A program made the translations under genes and the position numbers. Under the pieces are notes generated by a model, which had not been told where the DNA came from, did no database searches, and saw nothing but the letters and a program-made list of their open reading frames with translations. Shown in pieces: positions 58,901-64,000 of a stretch of DNA of 64,000 bases (its first letter is position 1; each line of letters opens with the position of its first letter). Source of the stretch: Ardenticatenaceae bacterium (lineage in GTDB: Bacteria; Chloroflexota; Anaerolineae; Promineifilales; Promineifilaceae); contig JACKBS010000006.1 in the NCBI GenBank assembly GCA_020634435.1, positions 186,001-250,000 of the forward strand. The letters run 5' to 3'.

Positions 58901-59189
58901 GGCTGATACCTTCAACGAGTGCCGTCACCAGGTAAAGATGGCCGTTTTGCTGCCCAAAGTCGTAGAACGGCACGATAGCCGGGTGCGACAGCCGCGAAGC
59001 AGACTGCGCCGCCTTCAGCACTTGCTGCTGCCGGGCCGGATATTTGGTGAGGGTGGGTTTAAGCAGTTTCAGCACAACTGGACGCACCAGATTGACATCG
59101 GTGGCGCGGTAGACGGTGCCGCTGCTGCCATTGCCGAGGTGGGCCTCAATTTTGTATTGTTCTAGCTGTTGACCGATGTAGGTATCCAT
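55956..59189 (-). CDS. Second receptor-like Ser/Thr kinase with FHA domain and TSP3 repeats
   Basis: A 1077-residue paralogue of the kinase at 52142. Kinase domain at about residues 10-270 with GNGSSGTVYRA, VVLKLLK, a catalytic loop VLHGDVKPGN in which the usual HRD arginine is glycine, and ADFGLSP. An HGD loop marks a non-RD kinase that may not need activation-loop phosphorylation. FHA at about 375-450 (IGRAPDNDIV, SRHHARLE). Ig-like domains and a membrane segment (about 685-705) follow, then calcium-type repeats (DTDTDGLLDGEEVDTYGTD, DTDGDGLIDSVEVED) and a C-terminal jelly-roll-like domain (about 910-1077) with LRTAFLRFASD-like strands. Start ATG at 59189 fits family starts. Confidence 0.92.
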   Translation of the reverse strand: MDTYIGQQLEQYKIEAHLGNGSSGTVYRATDVNLVRPVVLKLLKPTLTKYPARQQQVLKAAQSASRLSHPAIVPFYDFGQQNGHLYLVTALVEGISLDRVLGLLALDNRVLRLDETLTIVAQIAEGLGYAHQNGVLHGDVKPGNILVKPLERPLRTGDPALKAMLADFGLSPIPETGVPTGLPPEVARPLRRFLPYLSPERQTGPSADGRADIYSLGVILHQLIAGQLPNAQHSLRELRPGLPVDIANIVAKATAYSLADRYQMAEQMGDELRQAASRLTAADMILFAPQATVVDLRTLMAEDKTAAPIRPPLTSLEETIAPPPLPVKQADEEATPALLPPAGHIPKRPGAPQTDSPATELQPSPPPDIGDQIVITGQGRSPRHFSMNKPRITIGRAPDNDIVLSSLDVSRHHARLEKVGGGWRIVDVDSRGGTFNDGHKLDPQKPELWLPGQKVQIGPYFLQWQLADAPEPSPTSSSPEEAITELFPVATDGSQVQASHSNFSVALTPTQTTLAPGQQANLQIELFNQSSRVLVVKITLTGLPEVATLAQDTVSMTPGARATVPLTLELPGMTQPLLAGQHPFQLLLSADGPPVETAVLQGQLTILPEEQFELSIWPAHVEEGGTCRVMVRNDGNVSSTVQLMAQDPAGKLQFFGDEQPLKLDPGGTGTTAYRITHRKKRPLFGRVRQIPFEVEIRSSNGLRQNKLGHVEVRPRFPAWVLPLVQLLLVLLLIAVVLNSVLSNRANPANNLPTIPTLGAADGTAVPAVSPLTAAQLSGDDDDDGLTGAREADLGTDPFTADTDTDGLLDGEEVDTYGTDPLLLDTDGDGLIDSVEVEDYLTDPTLADTDLDGMTDGAEVASGTDPLQFNAGDTAVTQTTPTDEHGTDHDPNVPTVIPPTALPPVTAVPSDSETTVQIPLDTANSGWLADDGSVHVGSSESPQAGDLEDGTAVSALLTFSLADLPSNALIRTAFLRFASDPDLAGDPFAALGCLQVEFVEIVLPPDNTAYDEPGFYISCEAASPTSIAVAFDVEDALAQGQTQLTLRLAFETEGNGDTVANLYTVRTAPTLEVAYLLP

Positions 59190-59254
59190 AAAATGTTACT
59201 AAACAAGCCAGTCTGGCTCACGAGCGCATTATCTGCAGAAATTTTGGCGAAATC

Positions 59255-59286
59255 AAACACCGCTGGTCATGTTTGGCGGTGTTTTT
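59255..59286 (+). terminator. Terminator-like hairpin in a divergent promoter region
   Basis: AAACACCGC (59255-59263) pairs with GCGGTGTTT (59276-59284), followed by TT and A. It is oriented for + strand transcripts, although the gap 59190-59489 lies between divergent genes and no + gene ends here. It may belong to an unseen short RNA. Confidence 0.6.
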
Positions 59287-59489
59287 AATGGCTAGTATAG
59301 GTTTTGCCGGAGGTCAGACCATGCAGGCCGCGTGAAAATTAGTAGGAGTAATGTCCCGTTAAAAACGGCCGTATCCAGTGAAGAGCCCGTAAAAAATAGC
59401 TCAGGCTACCCTGGGTGCCATGTTAGAATGAAATCACTGTTGGGCAAATGGACAGTAAACACCGCCACCGCGGGCACCCAGAGTGAAAC

Positions 59490-60689
59490 ATGATGACACA
59501 AACAGCTGTAAAAATAAACCAGGCTAACGAAGCCACGCTGGCGCTTCTGCAAACTGCCTTCCCCGATCTCAGTCGCAACAACATTGAATCGTTGAGCCAG
59601 GCTGCCGTGTATGTGGAGTATCCGGCCTGGACCGACATTTTTGAAGAAGGCGAAGAGGGCACTACGCTGTTCATCCTGGACTGGGGTGAGGTGGACATCA
59701 TTGTTCATGCCAATGACAACCAGGAAATTTTGGTAGACACCATCGGACCAGGCGCTTATTTTGGTGAGATGGCCTTTTTGGGAGAGACCACCCGCATGGC
59801 CACCATTCGCACACGCTCGGCCTGCCGCCTGCTGTCCATCGAAGAAGAGGATTTCATGGCGATTGCCCAGACCAATCCCAGCCTGCTGCGCACCTTGCTG
59901 CGGCAGATCATTGGCCATATCCGGCGCACCGACCGGGCGGTGATTAACGAGCTGAACGTGAAAAATGCTGCCCTGCGCAAAACCTATGCCGAGTTGGAAG
60001 CACAGGAACAGCTTCGTACCCAGTTCATTGCCACGCTTTCTCATGAGCTGCGCACGCCGCTGACCTCCATTAAAGGATACCTGAGCCTGATTAATCGGGG
60101 GGCAATGAAGGGTGATTCGCTGCATATGGCGCTGGATTCAATTACCCGCAATGTGAACAAGATGGTGGGCCACACCAACGACCTGCTCATTTTGTACGAA
60201 ATGCACCCCAAGAAACCATCGTTTGAATCTCTGGCCGTGGCTGATGTGCTGATTGACGCTCTGAACGCTGCGCGCAGCGTGCTGAATGATCACGAAACGC
60301 CGGTGACGATTGATATTGATCCCGAGCTGGCCACCGTTTGGGCCGACCGGCGCGGTCTGACGCTGGCGCTGCGGGCGCTCATCGAGAATGCGTTTAAGTA
60401 CTCCCCCACCCATGCACCAGTGGCCATTCGCGTGACCCGAGGCGAGAATCAGGAGGTGGCCATTGCCGTGGTGGACAAGGGGATTGGTATTGCTGCGGCG
60501 GACCAGCCGCGCCTGTTTGAGCCATTTTTCCGCCTGGAAAAAGAAGAAGGCGCCCAAACCCTGTATCCTGGTTTGGGGATTGGCCTGACGATTGCCAAGT
60601 TTGTGGTGGAGCGGCACAACGGCCGTATCCACTTACAAAGCAGTCCTGGTCTGGGCAGCATTTTCACCATGGCCTTACCGCAAAAATAA
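59490..60689 (+). CDS. Histidine kinase with cyclic-nucleotide-binding-like sensor domain
   Basis: A 399-residue soluble sensor kinase. cNMP-binding-like domain at about 12-135 (EEGEEGTTLFILDWGEVDII, GPGAYFGEMAFLGETTRMATIR: phosphate-binding cassette-like). A coiled coil follows (about 150-178). The HisKA domain has the phospho-acceptor in ATLSHELRTPLTSIKGYL (about 184-200). HATPase at about 285-398 has N box IENAFKYSP, G1 DKGIGIAAADQPRLF and G2 GLGIGLTIAKFVVERH. No response regulator is adjacent, so its partner is elsewhere. There are no membrane segments. The canonical cyclic-nucleotide arginine is replaced (ETTRMA), so ligand binding is uncertain. Confidence 0.92.
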   Translation: MMTQTAVKINQANEATLALLQTAFPDLSRNNIESLSQAAVYVEYPAWTDIFEEGEEGTTLFILDWGEVDIIVHANDNQEILVDTIGPGAYFGEMAFLGETTRMATIRTRSACRLLSIEEEDFMAIAQTNPSLLRTLLRQIIGHIRRTDRAVINELNVKNAALRKTYAELEAQEQLRTQFIATLSHELRTPLTSIKGYLSLINRGAMKGDSLHMALDSITRNVNKMVGHTNDLLILYEMHPKKPSFESLAVADVLIDALNAARSVLNDHETPVTIDIDPELATVWADRRGLTLALRALIENAFKYSPTHAPVAIRVTRGENQEVAIAVVDKGIGIAAADQPRLFEPFFRLEKEEGAQTLYPGLGIGLTIAKFVVERHNGRIHLQSSPGLGSIFTMALPQK

Positions 60690-60780
60690 ATCGTGGTGTA
60701 GGAAACGGCCGTTAACCTGTGCCCCCGCCTGCCTTTCCGATACAATTTGCCCAAATAGATTGCCATCTTGAGAATGCAAC

Positions 60781-61827
60781 ATGGGCTTATCCCGCCATCC
60801 GTACGAAATTTCAAACAGCCAGGAACCATCGGTAACACCGCTGCTGGAACTGCGCCAGCTGAGCAAACATTTCCCCATCCGGGGCGGTGTTTTTCAGCGC
60901 CAGGTGGGCGCGATCAAAACTCTGGATCGTCTGAATTTGGCTGTGCAGCCAGGTGAAACGGTGACGTTAGTTGGCGGGCACGGCGCGGGCAAGTCGATGC
61001 TGGCCCGCATCATCATGCAGTTGGTGGCGCCCACATCGGGCCAGGTGCTGTTTGATGGTGAAGCGCTGGCGCAGATGAGCCGGGCGTCGCTGCGCCAGGC
61101 GCGGCAGCAGTTGCAGATGATCCTACAAGACCCCTACGCTGCCCTCAACCCCAAGATGATGGTCTCCGACATTCTCGCCGAACCACTGCAAATCCACAAA
61201 CTGGCGGACGGCCGTTCCCAAAAAGCGCGCATTGCCGAGTTGTTGCAGTTGGTGGGGCTGAACCCGTATTTCGCTGGGCGCTATCCCCACGAATTTAGCG
61301 GCGGGCAGCGGCAGCGCCTCAACATCGCCCGGGCGCTGGCGACCCAGCCGCGTTTGCTGGTGGTAGATGATCCGCTGGTGGCTCTGGATACGGCCGTACG
61401 TCCGCAAATTATTTCTCTGTTAGCCGAACTCAAACAAACGCTGAAGCTGACGCTGCTGCTGCTGGTGAGCGATCTGACCCACGTGCGGTCAATTAGCGAC
61501 CGGGTGGGCGTGCTGCACATGGGCGAAATGGTAGAATTGGCCGAGACGGAGCAGCTGTATGAACGGCCGTTGCACCCCTATACCCAATTTGTCCTCGGTC
61601 AGTCGGCCAGCGCGGTTTATGGCGGCCGTGATCGCATTCAGCCGATGCAGCTAACCGGCCCCGCGCCTGACCCGGCCAACCCGCCCAGCGGCTGCCGCTT
61701 CCGCACCCAATGCCCGTACGCCAGCGACGTTTGTCGCGACGAACACCCCGCCCTGCGTGACCTGGGCAAACCGGGGGCGCCTCACCTGGCGGCGTGCCAC
61801 CACGCCGAACGTTTTGCCGATTTGTAA
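60781..61827 (+). CDS. OppF/DppF-type ABC ATPase with altered catalytic residues (orphan)
   Basis: A 348-residue peptide-transporter-type ATPase. The order is typical: LLELRQLSKHFPIRGGVFQR, Walker A GGHGAGKSM, Q-loop ILQDPYAALNP, signature FSGGQRQRLN, Walker B LLVVDDPLVALD, and the C-terminal oligopeptide domain with CRFRTQCPYASDVCRDEHP. Three conserved positions differ from the family: Walker A ends in Met instead of Thr, the catalytic Glu after Walker B is Asp, and the switch His is Ser (LVSDLTHVR). No permease or binding protein is adjacent. It may be a regulatory or poorly hydrolysing subunit. Confidence 0.88.
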   Translation: MGLSRHPYEISNSQEPSVTPLLELRQLSKHFPIRGGVFQRQVGAIKTLDRLNLAVQPGETVTLVGGHGAGKSMLARIIMQLVAPTSGQVLFDGEALAQMSRASLRQARQQLQMILQDPYAALNPKMMVSDILAEPLQIHKLADGRSQKARIAELLQLVGLNPYFAGRYPHEFSGGQRQRLNIARALATQPRLLVVDDPLVALDTAVRPQIISLLAELKQTLKLTLLLLVSDLTHVRSISDRVGVLHMGEMVELAETEQLYERPLHPYTQFVLGQSASAVYGGRDRIQPMQLTGPAPDPANPPSGCRFRTQCPYASDVCRDEHPALRDLGKPGAPHLAACHHAERFADL

Positions 61828-61847
61828 ATTGGGATTAATGCCTGCGA

Positions 61848-61952
61848 CCTGGGCATGAATGCCCAGGCTAGAAAGGCTGTGGTGGGGTAGCCCAAACCAA
61901 ACAGCCTCATTCATGAGGCTTCCTCAACTAGCCTGGTGCTTTAGCGCCAGGC
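61848..61952. repeat. Three short hairpins in a row
   Basis: CCTGGGCATGAATGCCCAGG (61848-61867), AGCCTCATTCATGAGGCT (61903-61920) and GCCTGGTGCT with AGCGCCAGGC (61931-61952) lie in the gap after the ABC ATPase gene. The first may be the terminator of that gene. Confidence 0.8.
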
Positions 61953-62040
61953 GATCTTGCAACAATGATGGGTTTGTCACGTACAGGCAGCCATAAGGCT
62001 GGATGGTCCAGTCTACGCTGTGTGAAGAGAGGCAAAACGC

Positions 62041-62472
62041 ATGAGTGATGAACCAAACTATCTCAAAATTGAGATTCCTGTAGAAGAAGAAAAACCTTTT
62101 GTGCCGGAGCAGGTGGGGCCAACGGCCTTGCGCACAGGCGCTGATGCCGTCAAAAATCAGGCAGCCAACGCGGCCAAGCAGGTGTGGGACAGCGATTTAC
62201 GCAAAAAGGCAACGCGAGGGGTGAAAAAAGGCGCAGCGGCAGCAGCCGGGGCCGTTGCCGCCAAGGGTCAGCAGGTGATGCACGATCGTGTGGTGAAAGC
62301 TGCTGAAGAGCAGGCAAAACAGCAGGCCGAAGCGCTCAAGACCAAAATCCGCGAGACTGATTGGCAGCACGAGGCCAAAGAAGGGACGGCCAAAGGATTG
62401 CGCTGGCTTAGCGCTCAGCTGGCCAAATTGGCGGAACGATTTACCCCCAAACCAACAAACCCAGAAGAATAA
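62041..62472 (+). CDS. Small alanine- and lysine-rich helical protein
   Basis: A 143-residue protein without recognised domain. An acidic N-terminus (LKIEIPVEEEKPFVPEQVG) precedes a long amphipathic helical region (about 40-125) of Ala, Lys, Gln and Glu, with KKGAAAAAGAVAAKGQQVM in the centre, which could pack as a coiled coil or lie along a membrane. It ends KPTNPEE. GAGAGG lies upstream of the ATG. The composition recalls late-embryogenesis-like or apolipoprotein-like proteins, a weak analogy. It is convergent with pgk across a hairpin repeat. Confidence 0.7.
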   Translation: MSDEPNYLKIEIPVEEEKPFVPEQVGPTALRTGADAVKNQAANAAKQVWDSDLRKKATRGVKKGAAAAAGAVAAKGQQVMHDRVVKAAEEQAKQQAEALKTKIRETDWQHEAKEGTAKGLRWLSAQLAKLAERFTPKPTNPEE

Positions 62473-62474
62473 TT

Positions 62475-62540
62475 TACCGCAGAGAACGCAGAGAACGCAG
62501 AGGTTAAAAAACTCAGCGTCCTCCGCGCTCTCCGCGGTTA
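62475..62540. repeat. Hairpin repeat of ACGCAGAG words between convergent genes
   Basis: TACCGCAGAGAACGCAGAGA and ACGCAGAGG face CCTCCGCGCTCTCCGCGGTTA. It lies between convergent stops and can act as bidirectional terminator. Confidence 0.85.
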
Positions 62541-62543
62541 CAA

Positions 62544-63758
62544 CTATTTCTCGTCCAGGGCAGCGATGCCGGGCAGTGTTTTGCCTTCTAGCAGCTCCAG
62601 GCTGGCGCCGCCACCGGTGCTGATGTGGCTCATCTTGTCGGCCAGACCGGCTTTGGTCACAGCTGCGGCCGAGTCGCCCCCACCGATGATGACCTCAGTG
62701 CCGGATTCCACCTGCTCAGCCAGCAGTTCAGCTAGCTGATTGGTAGCTTTGGCAAAGCGGGGGAACTCAAACACGCCCATCGGCCCATTCCAGACCACCA
62801 TTTTGGCCCCTTGCAGCGCCTGTTTGAAGGCGTCCAGCGATTTTGGCCCGATGTCCAGCGCCATTTTGTCCGACGGGATGCTGTCGGCGTCCACCGTTTC
62901 GGCGTCGGCGTTGGCATCGAATTTGTCGGCCACGACAAAGTCAACCGGCAGCACCAGGCGATCGCCAGCCATACCCAGCAGCCGTTTGGCTTCGGCCAGG
63001 GCATCTTCTTCCACTAGCGAGGTGCCCGTTTCGTGCCCCTGCGCCCGGACGAAGGTGTTGGCCATGCCGCCACCGATGAGGATTTTGTCGGCGGTGTTGA
63101 GCAGGTTCTCGATGAGCTTGATCTTGTCGGAGATTTTGGCTCCGCCCATGATGGCCACGTAGGGATGCGGCGGATTGGATACGGCCGTTCCCAATGCACT
63201 CAACTCTTTCTCCATCAAAAAGCCAGCCACAGCGGCGCCACCCTTGGCGCGAATCGCCTGGGCCACACCTTCGGTGCTGGAATGGGCGCGGTGAGCCGAA
63301 CCAAAGGCATCGTCAACGTAGACGTCAGCCAGTGCGGCCAATTGGGCCGACAGTTCGGGGTCGTTTTTCTTTTCGCCGGGGTTAAAGCGCGTATTTTCCA
63401 GCACCAACACATCGCCGGGCTGCAAATTAGCGGCGGCGGCGGTGACGTTTGGACCGACCACATCATCGGCCATTTGCACGGGGCGGCCCAACACTTTTTC
63501 CAGGTGGGCGGCGACGGGGGCCATGCTGTACTGGGTGTCGGCGGCGGTAGACGGCCGTCCCAAATGCGAGCACAAAATGAGCGCTGCGCCGTGGTCTAGC
63601 AGGTAGTTGAGCGTGGGCAGCGCCGCCTGAATACGGGTATCGTCGGTGACGGTGATGGTGTCTTTCGGGTCTTTGCTGCTCAGCGGCACGTTAAAGTCCA
63701 CGCGCACCAGCACCTTTTTTCCTTGTACATCAATATCTCGAACAGTTTTTTTATTCAT
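62544..63758 (-). CDS. pgk: Phosphoglycerate kinase
   Basis: A 404-residue glycolytic enzyme transferring phosphate from 1,3-bisphosphoglycerate to ADP. N-terminal VLVRVDFNVPLS (substrate site), ALILCSHLGRPS, YSMAPVAAHLEKVLGRPVQM, and MGGAKISDKIKLIENLL are followed by the nucleotide domain with VVWNGPMGVFE, IGGGDSAAAVTKAG and the terminal STGGGASLELLEGKTLPGI. Full family length with no gaps. The ATG at 63758 is preceded by GAGGTAAAA. The pgk partner gap is not in view, so its operon context is unknown apart from the partial gene upstream. Confidence 0.97.
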   Translation of the reverse strand: MNKKTVRDIDVQGKKVLVRVDFNVPLSSKDPKDTITVTDDTRIQAALPTLNYLLDHGAALILCSHLGRPSTAADTQYSMAPVAAHLEKVLGRPVQMADDVVGPNVTAAAANLQPGDVLVLENTRFNPGEKKNDPELSAQLAALADVYVDDAFGSAHRAHSSTEGVAQAIRAKGGAAVAGFLMEKELSALGTAVSNPPHPYVAIMGGAKISDKIKLIENLLNTADKILIGGGMANTFVRAQGHETGTSLVEEDALAEAKRLLGMAGDRLVLPVDFVVADKFDANADAETVDADSIPSDKMALDIGPKSLDAFKQALQGAKMVVWNGPMGVFEFPRFAKATNQLAELLAEQVESGTEVIIGGGDSAAAVTKAGLADKMSHISTGGGASLELLEGKTLPGIAALDEK

Positions 63759-63780
63759 TTTTACCTCAAATAATTTTGTG

Positions 63781-63834
63781 GCTGGCGGTTAGTGGTTGGT
63801 TGTGGATGGCTTACTAGCAACTAGCCACTAACGC
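63781..63834. repeat. Hairpin repeat of TAGTGGTTGG words
   Basis: GGCGGTTAGTGGTTGGTTGT faces CTAGCAACTAGCCACTAACG. It separates pgk from the next upstream gene. Confidence 0.75.
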
Positions 63835-63999
63835 CTACTCATAAACAATTTGCGTGCTTTGCAGATCGGCGTACCGTTCATCGTTTTTCTGGATGTTCAG
63901 CACTTTTTTAATCTGCTTCATGCGCGGCACCATGGTGGAAAGTGGGATTTGGTGTTTTTTGGCGACAGCGGCCTGGGTGAGATTGCGCAGCTCTAACTC
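63835..63999 (-). CDS. C-terminal end of an unidentified protein (truncated by window edge)
   Basis: On the minus strand the frame is open from the window edge to a TAG at 63835-63837 (54 residues). It contains LRNLTQAAVAKKHQIPLSTM followed by a basic KQIKKVLNI helix, which looks like a helix-turn-helix or wHTH. It is upstream of pgk on the same strand, so it may be in one operon. The family is not identified. Confidence 0.6.
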   Translation of the reverse strand, partial: ELELRNLTQAAVAKKHQIPLSTMVPRMKQIKKVLNIQKNDERYADLQSTQIVYE

Positions 64000-64000
64000 G

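Larger units (their letters stand above)
67..63558. repeat. Dispersed highly iterated octamer ACGGCCGT
   Basis: A palindromic octamer, read identically on both strands. By hand count there are about 105 exact copies from 67-74 to 63551-63558. At this base composition only one or two would be expected. It occurs in genes of most families in all three frames (read as TAV, NGR or RPF/RPL) and in gaps, often widened to GAAACGGCCGTTTC. It is rare or absent in the AT-rich foreign-looking patches (25457-25924, 49011-50411). Confidence 0.95.

Overview
This 64 kb window is a densely coded bacterial chromosome segment of roughly 55% GC by eye. Gene content fits an uncultured Chloroflexota (Anaerolineae-like) bacterium. 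It includes paired Ser/Thr kinase-FHA proteins with extracytoplasmic type-3-thrombospondin repeats, BMP-type nucleoside ABC transporters, a fused glycine-betaine permease, an ECF42-type sigma factor with its YciI partner, and many lipoproteins. The taxonomic call is an inference; no rRNA, tRNA or CRISPR array was seen.

Layout. 0-13.6 kb: an ECF sigma factor with a membrane partner, an alpha/beta hydrolase, alanine racemase, a HigBA-like toxin-antitoxin pair, a lipoprotein, an MBL hydrolase, a flavin-binding protein, TrmO, the ECF42/YciI/DUF1801 cluster, a DUF421 membrane protein and a divergent sulfide:quinone-reductase-like flavoprotein followed by an overlooked 49-residue protein. 13.8-19 kb: a glycine-betaine-type ABC transporter (lipoprotein, double permease, ATPase) split by an orphan molybdate-type permease gene. 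19-23 kb: PlsC, a glycosyltransferase, a stand-alone RarA-C-terminal-like protein and an M20 peptidase.

23-42 kb is a nucleoside uptake and salvage island. It has two nucleoside hydrolases, an MTA/SAH-deaminase-like amidohydrolase, ribokinase and a second PfkB kinase, an ADP-ribosylglycohydrolase, a nucleoside phosphorylase and a full BMP-type ABC transporter with an extra permease copy. An unknown 249-residue protein, a sulfatase, a GNAT enzyme and an MFS exporter lie among them. A plausible flow is import, cleavage to base and ribose (or ribose-1-P), deamination of the base and phosphorylation of the sugar.

42-64 kb: an M48 protease, a YigZ protein, a candidate 257-nt non-coding transcript, a frameshifted FAD/Fe-S dehydrogenase, an IS630-type element sitting in the 3' end of an AT-rich membrane-protein gene, a serine/alanine-glyoxylate-type aminotransferase, two giant kinase-FHA paralogues, a cNMP-domain histidine kinase, an orphan peptide-type ABC ATPase with altered catalytic residues, and phosphoglycerate kinase.

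The most striking features are not genes. The octamer palindrome ACGGCCGT occurs about 100 times (hand count), when 1-2 would be expected by chance. It lies in coding and non-coding DNA on every scale, much like the HIP1 element of cyanobacteria. In addition, many gene junctions carry a hairpin whose arms are built of short tandem words (for example GGAGATT, TAATTGGG, CGGTAATC, CACAGATTA). Some of these hairpins sit in frame inside proteins or supply start or stop codons. Several gene cassettes (higBA; nucleoside hydrolase plus deaminase; the orphan permease) are bracketed by repeats, suggesting repeat-mediated gene exchange.
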